Origin: Prinsepia uniflora
Taxonomy: Eukaryota > Streptophyta > Magnoliopsida > Rosales > Rosaceae
DNA: 64,000 nt
Assembly: GCA_032719365.1 (NCBI GenBank)
Contig: CM064875.1
Coordinates: 21,266,566 to 21,330,565 of the forward strand
Direction of reading: 5' to 3'
Under the pieces are notes generated by a model. The model was not told the DNA's origin. It saw only the letters and a program-made list of their open reading frames with translations, and searched no databases. Position numbers and translations under genes: made by a program. Shown here piece after piece: positions 46,701 to 57,978 of the stretch; position 1 is the stretch's first letter, and every line of letters begins with the position of its first letter.

Positions 46701-48709
46701 AAATTAAGAATTGATACCCAGTCCAATCTTGTTACTACTATCATAGCCAAAATCCAAAACTCCAACCAAATCTCAACCTAGTGTCATTTAAAAGCCCAAT
46801 GCCCAAACCAAACCCTAACCCTAAATTCAAAAAAACTCACTAGGTCTCTGACTCTCTTATCGACCTCCTTATCCTATCTCGGCTTTATGGTCAAAAAGTT
46901 AAGTCAATTCTCCAAATCCAATAGTACCCCTCCTTAGCTTATTTCAATATTCGATAATAATATTTAAGCTCAACTCACTTTTTTTTTTTACAATTAGGTA
47001 GGTACAAATGGGTTTAGTAGGCCCAACCCGTAAAACCCGATAAAAGCCCGACCTAAAAAAGGGCATGGGCTTTCATATTTATGATCAAGCCCGCCCGACC
47101 CGGCCCGATATTTTTTAAATTATGAAATAGGCCCGGCCCGGCCCAAGCCCAAGCCCAAAAATTTTGGGTCGAGCTTGCCCGACCCGACCCAATGACGAGG
47201 CCTACTATGATGCATGCATAAATATTTTATATTTTTTATGGATATGATTCTATGATGTTGATTTGGATATTGGTGAATTACATGGTTTCACACATTTTGA
47301 GGCGATTTACGTGCATGCACATAAATCGAGGTTTACGATTTTGTACTGATTATTCGTGCTTATAGTTTTTGGAACTGATTTCATGAAATGGTTTTGGATT
47401 TGAAAAGTTAAACTTGGGTTCGAGACCCATTGTTTTGGAAACCCTCGGACTCGAACTCTATTTAGTTACGTTCTCGGGCTAGAGGCCCAATTGGTTTTTA
47501 AATCGATTTCGGATTTGAAAATATGGAATCGGGCATGAGATCTATTTGATTTACGAACTCTCAGACCTGAAATCCATTTGATTTAACACGGAATCAGGCC
47601 GGAGGCCCAGTTGGTTTACATACAGGGCTCGAGGCCCAATTGGTTTGCGTATCGGGCTCAAGGCCCAGTTGACTTACGTATGGGACAAGAGGCCCATTTG
47701 GTTTATGAAATCGGGCACGATGCCTATGTAGTTTACGAAATCGGGCACTAGGCCCATTTAGTTTACGAAATCGGGCGCGAGGTCTAGTTGGTTTATGAAT
47801 TCGGGCTTAGGGCCCAGTTATGGTTTACTATGGTGATTTCGGGTCGGGGACCCATAAATGGATTTATAGTTCATGACAGTTTATGGGGACCGGGTATGAA
47901 CCCTTGAAAGGTTTTGAGAATGTTTTCAAATGGTTTTTTATATACCGTACTTTATATATGGATTGTCTCCTCTGGGGAGGGTCGTTGGCCTAGGTGGATC
48001 CCGGAGTAGTCACGGAGCACTAACTGAGTTGAGTCACACCCATTGGGTTCCTTACTCTCAGAAAGACTATGGATTACAACCCCCAAGGAGGGTCATTGAT
48101 CTACAGACATTGACCTGGGTGGACCCTGGGGAGACTTGGTAGTTGAGACCCCGGGTAGCACGCGCGTAGCTTTAGATACCATGACAGGATTGGTTATATG
48201 ATATTAATAAACATGATTTCTTAGATTTGCGAAATTGTGTTTTATGATGATAAATGGATTTGGGCTGAGATCCCACATATGTTTACTTTGTTATGAAAAT
48301 GGATTTCTGTAAATATTTTTGGGCAGGGGCCCGTATGACTTGAATTTACGGAACTTGGGGCTGAGTCCCTAAATATGGTTGTTTAAACATGTGTGGTTTG
48401 ATAAATGGTTTTCCTATGCATGCATGCTTTTTAGTGAAGGGCATAAAGGTCTTTTATGAAATGTGTTTTACTAAACTTATTTCTTTTCGTCTACTCACAG
48501 TCTCTTATGTTTTTCAATGCGCTTCAGGTTGAATACGGTGCAGACTGTAGCACAGACCAAGACATCACACTCCTCCACCGGATCCTGGCGTACTCTAGAA
48601 GCCAGTCGGGCTAACGGTTTTAATTTTCCCTTGTGTGACACTCCGTGTTAGACGGGATCAAGAGCGTCCCTCGTTAATCCCGAGGGGGGGATTGGGACGA
48701 GTCCTGACA
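43741..48709 (+). mobile_element. Chimeric LTR bounded by a PPT on the left and a PBS on the right
   Basis: It starts TGTGACGATTGGG after a PPT and ends GAGTCCTGACA before AGTGGTATCAG. The left 1.5 kb belongs to one LTR family; from about 45268 (GATTAGGTGGCAATATCTG) onward it matches, inverted, the LTR at 56235-57978. Landmarks are two donor-like sites (44956-44966 and 46421-46431), B-type mini-hairpins (about 47405-47860), GTCTACTCACA (48489-48499) and acceptor-like CTTCAG|GT (AG at 48526-48527). A hAT element at 46453-47204 accounts for 0.75 kb. An unequal exchange between a 3' LTR and the 5' LTR of another element explains the layout. Confidence 0.65.
46453..47204. mobile_element. Non-autonomous hAT-like element, 752 bp
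   Basis: The ends TAGCCCTCATCATTTGG and, inverted, TAGGCCTCGTCATTGGG match at 13 of 17 positions. The flanks CTGTGATG (46445-46452) and CTATGATG (47205-47212) fit an 8-bp target duplication with one change. Removing the insert restores CTGTGATGCATGCATA as in related LTRs. The body is dominated by GGCCCGACCC-type words and an AT-rich centre, with no transposase, so movement would need enzymes supplied elsewhere. Confidence 0.8.
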
Positions 48710-48720
48710 AGTGGTATCAG
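48710..48720 (+). promoter_or_regulatory. Truncated primer-binding site
   Basis: AGTGGTATCAG follows the LTR end, as in a Tekay 5' LTR, but the expected AGC does not follow. Sequence of a minus-strand LTR takes over inside TCAG. Confidence 0.7.
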
Positions 48721-49045
48721 GACGTCGAGACCTACCCATCGGTCCTTGAGTCGCGTGAAAATTAATTGTGAAACGAAAAGTCAACATTTTTGCCCGTGAA
48801 GTCCAACCTACGGTAATGCCCCTGAACTTCCGATAGTCATAACTTTTTCCCTGATCGTCCGAAATGGACGTGCCACCTGTCTATGAACTCGTGACGTCAC
48901 GTACTATGTCACGGCCATAGGTCAAAGTCCATTTAACTCATCAATCAAAAAGTCAACAATTTGGTCATATCAATCACAAGGGTAAAAGCGTCAATTCACA
49001 CATTAAATTGAAATATTAAAATCCTCGAATGTCCGGGGTGTTACA
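48717..49045 (-). repeat. 3' LTR, 329-bp remnant
   Basis: It matches 55906-56234 base for base in length. It includes the ACGT-rich box (about 48880-48915). The break with the plus-strand PBS lies in the shared word TCAG. Confidence 0.85.
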
Positions 49046-49060
49046 ACCTTCCCCCCTTAA

Positions 49061-49081
49061 GAAATTTCGTCCCGAAATTTC
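49061..49081 (-). repeat. Hairpin before the polypurine tract
   Basis: GAAATTTCG and CGAAATTTC round a 3-nt loop, identical to 22474-22494 of the plus-strand element. It overlaps the gag-pol stop at 49080-49082 by two bases. Confidence 0.75.
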
Positions 49082-52000
49082 AAAGAAACAAATGAGTAAA
49101 TTGATCTCGCATCTGAGCCTCAGGCTCCCATGTGGCTTCTTCCACATTCTGGTTTCTCCAGAGAATCTTCACGAGAGGGATCGTCTTTCGACGTAGTACC
49201 TTGTCCTTCCGATCCAAGATCTGTACTGGTTGTTCATCAAAGCTCAAATCCCCCCGTAGTTCGACAGGTTGTTCCCCAAGTACATGAGAAGCATCACGTA
49301 CGTACTTCCGTAGCATCGATATGTGGAAAACATTGTGAACTCTAGATAGTTCTGGAGGTAGTGCCAATCTGTAAGCAACTCTGCCAATCCTATCCACGAT
49401 CTCATATGGTCCGATAAAACGCGGACTCAGTTTCCCCCATCGACCGAATCGGATAATCCCTTTCCACGGAGATAACTTCAGGAAGACAAAATCTCCCACT
49501 TCAAATTCCAAGTCTCGAATCTGTCGATCTGCATAACTCTTCTGGCGATCCTGTGCCGCCTTCAGTCTCTCCTTGATAACACGAACAGTTTCCATGGTTA
49601 AGTCCATCAATTCCGGCCCTACAGCCGCTCGCTCTCCTACCTCCGTCTAGCAGATAGGTGTCCTGCACTGTCGACCATACAGTGCTTCATAAGGTGCCAT
49701 CCCGATGCTTGCTTGATAGCTGTTGTTGTAAACGAATTTCATCAATGGAAAATGAGTATCCCAAGAGTCCTGAAACTGTAGTACACATGACCTCATCATG
49801 TCCTCCAGGGTCTGAATGGTTCTTTCAGACTGTCCATCGGTCTGTGGATGGAAAGCAGTACTGAAACGTAGGGTTGTTCCCAGAGTAGCTTGCAAACTCC
49901 GCCAGAACCTGAAAGTGAAACGCGGATCACGATCGGACACGATCGATTCCGGCGTACCATGCAATCGTATGATTTCTTTCACGAACAATTGAGCCAGTCG
50001 GTTAGGTTTATAGGTCTCCTGAATTGGCAGAAAATGGGCTGATTTGGTTAACCGATCCACGATCACCCATACTCCGTCCACTCCACTCTGAGTCCTTGGT
50101 AACTTAAAGACAAAGTCCATGGTGATGTGATCCCACTTCCACTCGGGAATCGGAAGTGGCTGCATAGCCCCATACGATCTCTGCCGTTCCGCCTTAACCT
50201 GCTGACAGGTTAAGCATTTGCTCACGAATTCAGCAATATCCTTCTTCATTCCTGGCCACCAATAATGGTTTCGGAGGGTACGGTACATCTTTGTACCTCC
50301 CGGATGCATAGCATAGGCCGAACTATGGGCCTCTTCAAGAATCTCGGCTCGTAACTCTGCCACTGTAGGTACGCACAAACGGCCCAATTTCACAAGTGGT
50401 CCATCGTCCCGGATGGTAAGATCCTGTCTCCCATCCGCATCGACCTCAATCCTGTAAATACAGAGTATCGGATCCTGAAGTTGTGCTTCGATGATCCGAT
50501 CAATCAGTACAGGTCGTACATGGAAGCTGGCAAACAAAGCTCCATGCTCATCAGTACCCAAAATAACTCCCGCCTTCCGGAGTTCCACCAGTAAGGGAAG
50601 ATACACCATCCCCAGGTGTGCAACTGATCCCGCTGATTTTCTGCTGAGTGCATCCGCCACCACATTGGCCTTACCCGGATGGTACTCGATCGTACAGTCA
50701 TAGTCCTTCAGCAGTTCCAACCATCTCCGTTGTCTCATGTTAAGCTCCTTCTGAGTGAATAGGTATTTAAGACTCTGGTGGTCGGTGTATATCCGACACG
50801 TTGCGCCGAATAGATAATGCCTCCAGATTTTGAGAGCATGAACCACCGCCGCCAACTCCAAATCATGGGTAGGGTAGTTCATCTCGTGGGTCTTCAGCTG
50901 CCGGGATGCATAGGCGATAACCTTGCCAGTTTGCATCAACACGCAGCCCAGACCTTGCAGCGATGCATCACTGAAGACCACAAACTCTCCACTGTCATCC
51001 GGCAATGCAAGGACAGGTGCAGTGGTCAATCGATCCTTCAACTCTTGAAAGCTCCGATCGCACTGCTCGTCCCAGATAAACTTCACTCCCTTCCGAGTCA
51101 AACGAGTCAATGGTGCAGCAATTTTGGAGAAACCCTCCTCGAATCTCCGGTAGTAACCTGCTAATCCGATGAAACTCCGCACCTCGGTCACCGTTGTCGG
51201 TCTAGCCCAGTTGGTTACCGCTTCTGTTTTCTGGGGATCCATGCAAATCCCATCCGTTGATATCACGTGTCCCAGAAAACCAATACTGCTCAGCCAAAAC
51301 TGACACTTGCTCAGTTTGGCGTACAATTGCTCTTGTCTCAGCCTCTCCAAGACCAACCGTAGATGTTACTCATGTGCACGGGCGCTCCGCGAGTACACCA
51401 AAATATCATCGATGAACACAATCACGAACTTATCCAAGTAGGGTCGGAAGACCCGGTTCATCAGATCCATGAATGCTGCTGGAGCATTCGTCAAGCCAAA
51501 AGGCATAACCAGGAACTCGTAGTGTCCATAACGGGTTCAAAAAACAGTTTTCGGAATATCCTCCTCTGAAATCCTCAGTTGGTGATACCCAGACCGCAAA
51601 TCAATTTTCGAGAAGCACTGGGCTCCCCGCAACTGGTCAAAAAGGTCATCGATCCTGGGTAGAGGATACTGGTTCCTCAGTGTCACCTTGTTGAGTTGTC
51701 GATAGTCAATACACAAACGGAGACTTCCCTCCTTCTTCTTTACGAACAACACCGGTGCTACCCACGGTGATGTACTCGGTCGGACATATCCCAAATCCAC
51801 CAACTCCTGCAATTGAGTCTTGAGTTCTCGTAACTGGGCCGGCGCCATCTGGTCTGGTGCCTGGGATATAGGTCGGGTACCCGAGAGTAGTTCAATAGTA
51901 AACTCGATCTCCCGCGATGGTGGCAATCCAGGTAAGTCTTCCGGGAACACATCAGGAAACTCACGCACCACCGGTATCTCGTCGATACCCGGAGTATCAA

Positions 52001-52649
52001 CCCGATCCGACACGACATGCGCCAGAAAACCCTGGCATCCCTTCCGTAGAAGTTTGGTAGCAGTAAGTGACGAAATCACTTCAGGAGGCGAACCATCTCG
52101 TTCCCCCTGAAAGATAACCTCCGGTAAACCCGGGCTCCGCAGAATCACTTGCTTGCTACAGCAGTCGATGAGCGATCCGTGCTTCGACAGCCAATCCATC
52201 CCTAGGATTATATCGAAGTCGTGGATATCCAGAATAATTAAGTCTGCTGGTAAATCCACATCCTCAATTCTTATCGGGCACCTCCGAATCACCTGATTCA
52301 CAAGGTACACGATGCCCATCGGGGTGCCAACACCCATTTCATAATCTAAAGCCGATACCACACAATCAAGCATACCAGCACAACTCTTCGAAATAAAAGA
52401 ATGTGTAGCCCCCGCATCCATCAATACACGTACAAGAAGGTTTAAGATATGTAGTGTACCTGTGACCACGCCTGGGGCAGTCCTCGCCTGCTGCTGGGTC
52501 ATTGCAAACACTTGGGCCCTCGGCCCCCCGTTCCGTCCGCTCCCGCGCGCGCCACGCCCAGCACCACGGTCACCTCCCTGACCGCGACCTCCATTAGTGT
52601 GGGAAGCCGTGCTCTGCACCACACTAGAGCCCCCAGCGTCGTTGTTCTT
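49080..52649 (-). pseudogene. pol of the minus-strand Tekay-type element, three in-frame stops
   Basis: One continuous frame with no indel. The protease has LMDAGATHSF (Ala in the D-x-G triplet). The RT keeps LCIDYRQLNK and FIDDILVYS; then come RNase H (FVVFSDASLQGLGCVLMQ), an intact zinc finger with CLTCQQ, integrase TMDF, SDRDPRF and PQTDGQSE, GPYEI, VHNVFHISMLRKYV and the chromodomain VLRRKTIPLVKILWRNQNVE. It is broken by TGA at 51537-51539, TAA at 51366-51368 and TAG at 49647-49649. The last replaces a codon that is Trp (TGG) in the 15063 element. Otherwise the domains are complete, so it is the better preserved of the two pol genes. Confidence 0.92.
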
Positions 52650-53525
52650 GGACAACTGCGGGCAATCACTGGCATAGTGGCCCTCCTCTCCGCAAGCAAA
52701 ACAAGTTACTGGCCTTGGCCTGTCCGAATGCCCGCCAGAAGCACCGCTCCAAGATGAGTGTTGCCCAGAGTTGTATCCAGATCCTCTGCCCTGAGAGCCT
52801 CCACGTCGACCTGACCAGCCACGACCCTTGAAGGATGAGGGTGCTCCCCTGTAGCCCCCTCCCTTGTTGTTCTTCTAGCCTGATGGCCCACGATGTGGGC
52901 GATCCTGACGTCGCCCCTTGCCCGAAGGTTGCCGTGTCTGTTGTGCCGCCAGACTGGCCTCGACACGCACCGCAGCGTCGACCATATCTCTCAGAGAAGC
53001 ATGAGTAGTAGCAGTCACACTTGCCCGGATCTCCCCTTGGAGTCCAAGCTCGAACCTTTGGCATTTGTCCTCCTCCGTGCTCACGAATGATGCAGCGAAC
53101 CGGGAAAGTTTCCCGAAAGTTTGCTCATAGTCCGCAACGGACATATCACCCTGCTCCAGTCGCAGGAACTCGGCCTCCCGTGCCACGCGGAACGATCGCG
53201 GGTAGTAGTGGTCCAGAAATCTGGAACGGAAAGCTTCCCAAGTAGTGGTATGGACAGACCACCCAGACATTTCGAGTCTGTGCCACCACAGGTAGGCTCC
53301 TCCTTCTAGTAAGAAGGCCGCCAAGGTCACTCGTTCGCCCGGAGGGCAGTGCATCACCGAGAAGATCCTCTCCCACTTGGTGATCCAATCATGAGCATCC
53401 TCGGGGTTTGATCCACCGCAGAAAGGAGTGGCTCCCAAACGTTGAGCCCTTTCAATGCTCGCGCATTCCATCTCCCTTTCTAGATCCTCGTCTGTTCGAA
53501 TATGAGGAATTCTCCTAGGAGGCAT
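52650..53525 (-). pseudogene. gag of the minus-strand Tekay-type element, one stop
   Basis: The ATG at 53525 opens MPPRRIPHIRTDEDLE; a TTG two codons earlier is unlikely to be used. The gag domain follows (GGSNPEDAHDWITKWERI, MHCPPGERVTLAAFLLEG, FRSRFLDHYYPRSFRVARE, FELGLQGEIRASVTATTHAS). A TAG at 52875-52877 interrupts the linker. The same frame then runs through a Gly/Ser/Arg-rich stretch to an intact CCHC knuckle CFACGEEGHYASDC (about 52702-52661) and on into pol. Confidence 0.9.
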
Positions 53526-53639
53526 AACCAACTGTCAAGAGGCATAGATCAGATAACGATATTCTTAAAAGTCGAAAAGTAACTAGTACTAATCGCTAGT
53601 CTAGCATGCTGACCATACCCTAGTACTGATCACAACCTA

Positions 53640-53653
53640 GTGCTTTGATACCA
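53640..53653 (-). promoter_or_regulatory. Primer-binding site, minus-strand element
   Basis: TGGTATCAAAGCAC lies three bases beyond the LTR end CTGTCA. It is tRNA-Met type, with AAG where the 15063 element has GAG. Confidence 0.8.
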
Positions 53654-53656
53654 AGC

Positions 53657-56234
53657 TGACAGGACCCGCCCCGATCCCACAGGGATCACAAGGGGACGTG
53701 CCCTGCTCCCGTCTGACACCCAATAATTCATACCAATTTTAACCTCAAAACATCAATTGCATAAATAACCAAATTAAAGTCATACATCAAATCCGAATTA
53801 AACAGATGTCAGACAAGGGATGAAATCCAAAATTACAAGTTGCGAGCACGACTCTAAAATAAAACCTGCGGGCAACCCACCCAACAGGGGTTCAGGTACG
53901 CAGAAGTAGATCTATGCCTCAGCCTCAGTTTCCTCCTCTACCTCAGTATCACGACCTGGAGGGGTTACCAAAAACAATAAGGGTGAGTGGACCGAAACTC
54001 AAGTTTATAAAATCATTTGATAAGTAAAACATATAATTTACCCCTCTGTTTTCCAAACATGCATGCATCCGTAATTAAAACCATCAATCATATAATATAA
54101 ACCATAAGGCATATAATAAAACCATAAGTATAATTTTAGTTGCTGCACTATACACTCCAATCCCGACATCACCTGATGTTTGACGTTCTTGACGCCTAAT
54201 AAGGTCACAATAATAATAAGGCTATGCGTGCCACTCGGGTCTCAATTTCCGAGTTAAATCCCCGAATCCCGTTCGGGTACAGCATCACCTGATGCTTAGC
54301 GTCATAGACGCTGGACGTACTAGACGTCCGTGACCTCTCCGGGGTACCTCGCTGGAGGAGACAATATAATATGAAAGGATCTATACAGTGCAGTACCAAA
54401 TACATTTTATTGATATCCACATGCAAGCATATATATACATAGATAAAATCCGAACCAATCATTAAGTTTCATCAGACGGGTCTCAAGCCCAAATACCGTG
54501 AACCGTGCCATAACCATATTTTCCATATCATCAAAACCATTATTGTTTTAGCATGTGAATAAGTATAATAAACCAGAAAACATTTATGCACGCAAGGGTT
54601 TAAGAAAATGGCCCACTCACTGTACGATCCCGCGGTGAACTTGCGCGTACGGACTTGTACCGGGAGTATCGTACAATTCCTGTCAGTCCAAATCACATGT
54701 AAGTGTCACTACAAGTCTTAAACGTTTAACCACAAAGTCCGAAATAGAAACCGGCTCGGGAAATCCGTCGACACGTTCCCCGAGGCAACCGGCCCTAAAC
54801 TGACCCATCAAAAACTATCTCAGATCAACATGGTTACTTCACCAAAAATGTTCAGAATGATGAGAGGGATAAAAGTCATGTTGATCGTGATCGGAGATAA
54901 GCCCCAACGCGCCCTCACGCGCCGCCCAAAGTGGCTGCGCGTGAAAGTCACGCGCCTGACACTGTAGCTACAGTGTCAGCACCTTCACCCGTTTGTCTGT
55001 AATTCGGGCCTGCCACCCGCGGCTTGACCCGGTTAATTACCCATCAATTCCTACTCGATTTCAATCCAATTTGATCCTAACATGTTAATTAAACATTCAA
55101 TTTAAGTTTTGGGTGATTAATTTGCCAAATCGAATCCTCAAACGGCCCTTCGTCCCGTGATCATCCAAACGGGTTGATCACCCCAACTCACTGGTTTCTA
55201 AACCGAAATCAAATTAACCTTACATGAAGCATCATAGTATCACAACGAACTGGAAAACACACTCAATTGAATCAACACTCACCTGGAAGTAGCCGTCCAA
55301 ACCTCTGAAATTCCTCTGAACACGGCAGTCACCGTCCCAGCTCACCCGTGGCTGGTTGCCTTCGATTTTGATATGGCTGTGTTCCAAATGCTCCCAGAAA
55401 GCTTACTCTACGATAAGTTGGCCCAACACACCGTAGAAATCAAAAACCAGATTTCCCTCCAAAAATTCCCGAAATGGTTTCTCTCTGGTTCCACTCTTAT
55501 TTTCAGTCCTTTCAATACCAGAGTGAAGCTCACACACTATATAATCAGTTTAAATTAATTTCAAGCCATCTTAGAAGCTCGTGGGTGTCCAATTGTCCAC
55601 TGAAAAATGTCCCCCGAAAAGCTTCGAACTTGAATTAATAATAGGGTCATGCACGGTGGATGCAACAGACCACGGTCTAAAGCACCAGACACTCCCAACT
55701 TTCCAGCACACAATTGCACAACCAATTGCACGATTGAACCACCGCACATGGTGGTGCCGCCCATGTCCCCCGCGGCCTGCTACAGTAACCAGGGCAAAAA
55801 GACCAAAATGCCCATGGTTCAATAATTACCAAAATACCCCTCACTTCCTAGACCCGTAACTCAGCCATACGAAGTCCGATTTTGGCGAGCCGCCTGTCTA
55901 CGGACTCAGGACGTCGAGACCTACCCATCGGTCCTTGAGTCGCGTGAAAATTAATTGTCAAACGAAAAGTCAACATTTTCGCCCGTGAAGTCCAACCTAC
56001 GGTAATGCCCCTGAACTTCCGATAGTCATAACTTTTTCCCTGATCGTCCGAAATGGACGTGCCACCTGTCTATGAACTCGTGACGTCCCGTACTACGTCA
56101 CGGTCATGGGTCAAAGTCCATTTAACTCATCAATCAAAAAGTCAACAATTTGGCCATATCAATCACAAGGGTAAAAGCGTCAATCCACACATTAAATTGA
56201 AATTTTAAAATCCTCGAATGTCCGAGGTGTTACA
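53657..56234 (-). repeat. 5' LTR of the minus-strand element
   Basis: 2,578 bp, TGTAACACCTCGG...GGTCCTGTCA on the minus strand. Donor-like AGTGAGTGGGC (54621-54611), stem-loop array (54329-54166), GTCCACTCACC (53992-53982) and acceptor-like CCCTCCAG|GT (AG at 53957-53956). An end hairpin GATCCC-TGT-GGGATC lies close to the terminus. Confidence 0.9.
54166..54329 (-). repeat. Array of short perfect stem-loops in the LTR
   Basis: ACATCA-CC-TGATGT (54166-54179), CCCGAA-TCCCG-TTCGGG (54261-54277), AGCATCA-CC-TGATGCT (54281-54296), AGCGTC-ATA-GACGCT (54298-54312) and GGACGT-ACTAG-ACGTCC (54313-54329), written on the plus strand. Confidence 0.75.
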
Positions 56235-57978
56235 ACTGGGCTCCGAGCTTGATTTGTAAACCAAACGGTCCTTCGACCCGATGCCTCGTTAAATCAAATG
56301 GACTTAAAGTCCAAGAGTTCGTAAATCAAATGGGTCTCGTGCCAGATTCCATATTTCCAAATCCGAAATCGATTTAAGAACCAATTAAGCCTCTAGCCCG
56401 AAAACGTAACTAAATGGACTTCGAGTCTGAGGGTTTCCAAAACAAATGGGTCTCGAACCCGATTTTACCTTTTCAAATCCAAAACCATTTCATGAAATCA
56501 TTTCCAAACCTATAAGTACGGAAAATCAGTGTAAACCGAAAACCTCGATTTACGTGCAAGCACGTAAATCGCCTCAAAATGCATGAAACCATATAAATCA
56601 CAATCATCCAAATCATCATCATAGAATCATATCTATAAACCATATAAAACATTTATGCATGCACCATAGTTTAGAAATCAAAGTCCACTCACAGACCGTC
56701 CTAAGCTGCCGCCTCGTTTGCATGTCGTAAGCCTCACCGGGCTAATCGCCGTCACCAGGACTCCGAAACATGTCAAAATCAATCTAGAGGGTTTCTAACT
56801 ACCTTATTAACCTCTCATTGAAGTCCCGTAATTTTTTCAAATTTTTAACTATTTTTAATTTCGATCCTAAACCTTCGGATGTCTGGAACATTATCGAGAC
56901 GGTGTCCGATCGACACGAAACCAGTCCCAAATTATTCGTTACATCGAATAGAGTATTTCACATTTTGACATCATGACCCAAAAGTGTCCCATCGCCGCCG
57001 CAAGCGGCTACTCGTGAAGCACACGCGCCAAACACTGTTCATCGTCTACCTCTCGCCGACCGGGTTCGCTTATTCAAACCAGACCGGACCGGTCTAGACC
57101 AATCCAGCATCCAATCTCCCTCATTTTCAATCCTTTCCCCTTCCTTTCAATTCCTATCTTTAAGTCTAGTCCTTAGCAACTCATTTGAATGAATAAAACT
57201 GAGGGAAACCGCCAAGAACATACCTTCCATGATCAAAAATGGCGTTGGTCCCTGCAACCTTAGTCCACCGTCGACTCCGGCCGTCCCAGCCTTCGAAATC
57301 AATCCCATTTGATTCCCCTAACCTCCAGAAGCATAACCCAATCATTAGGCTCGATCAAAAACCAACAAAAACCAAACTTCGAATTTTAAAACAAAATCCT
57401 ACCGTCTCGGGTTCTCCGGCCACCGTCCACGGCAGACTATGCCGTCACTGCCACTCTCGACGTCTCATTCCACTCTTCATTTTTCATTCACATCTCAGAC
57501 ACTAATAAGGGGGTTTGGACGGTGCTCTTAGAGGAGGGGTGTTCGGGTTCGAAGGAAGAAATGAAAATGGTGAAGTGTGGTCGATGAAGAAGAAGGTAGA
57601 GTTTAGGTGGTTTGATCAGATGAGTGGACGGTTAGGATGTGGGGTGTGATGGAATGAATGGCTGGGATTGAGAGAGAGTGGGTAAAAGAAATTATAAAAT
57701 AATCCCAAAAATCAATATTTTAATCCTAAACCCACCAATCACACTTTAGATCCACAAAATGGGGGTTTGGGCCAATGGGATGAGTGACACTTGTCACTCA
57801 TCCATGGGTCCCACTTAAAAAGTCAACCAATCAGATATTGCCACCTAATCATCGCTTCGTAATGCGTGCATAATGTAACCGAACTTCTATGACCCATAAC
57901 TTTCTCGTTCGACGTCCGATTTCAACGTGCCGCCTGTCTATCGAATCGTATTGACCCGATCTACGTAACGGTCCTCGG
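56235..57978 (-). mobile_element. LTR fragment (same family as 45268-48709), minus strand
   Basis: Inverted copies of the 45270-46450 and 47215-47600 text, including GGATGAGTGACAAGTGTCAC near 57790 and a donor-like TGTGAGTGGAC (56693-56683). Its LTR start side is cut at 57978 by the insertion at 57979, and its other side stops at 56235 where the minus-strand Tekay element begins. The hAT insertion is absent here, so it entered the other copy later. Confidence 0.7.

Larger units (their letters stand above)
48717..56234 (-). mobile_element. Tekay/Del-type chromovirus, minus strand, 3' LTR truncated
   Basis: Read on the minus strand: 5' LTR 56234-53657, PBS 53653-53640, gag-pol 53525-49080 in a single frame, PPT (GGGGGGAAGGT) and a 3' LTR start at 49045 that keeps only its first 329 bp. 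Those 329 bp differ from the matching part of the 5' LTR by about 11 changes (about 3%), so it is older than the 15063 element. Because the 3' LTR end is lost, no target duplication can be checked. Confidence 0.9.

Noticed and set aside
46487..46765. Minus-strand frame in the hAT element
   Set aside because: It consists of translated GGCCCGA-type words and has no transposase motif.
53526..53531. Start of gag two codons upstream of the ATG
   Set aside because: The codon is TTG. The ATG at 53525 matches MPPRR of the sister element.
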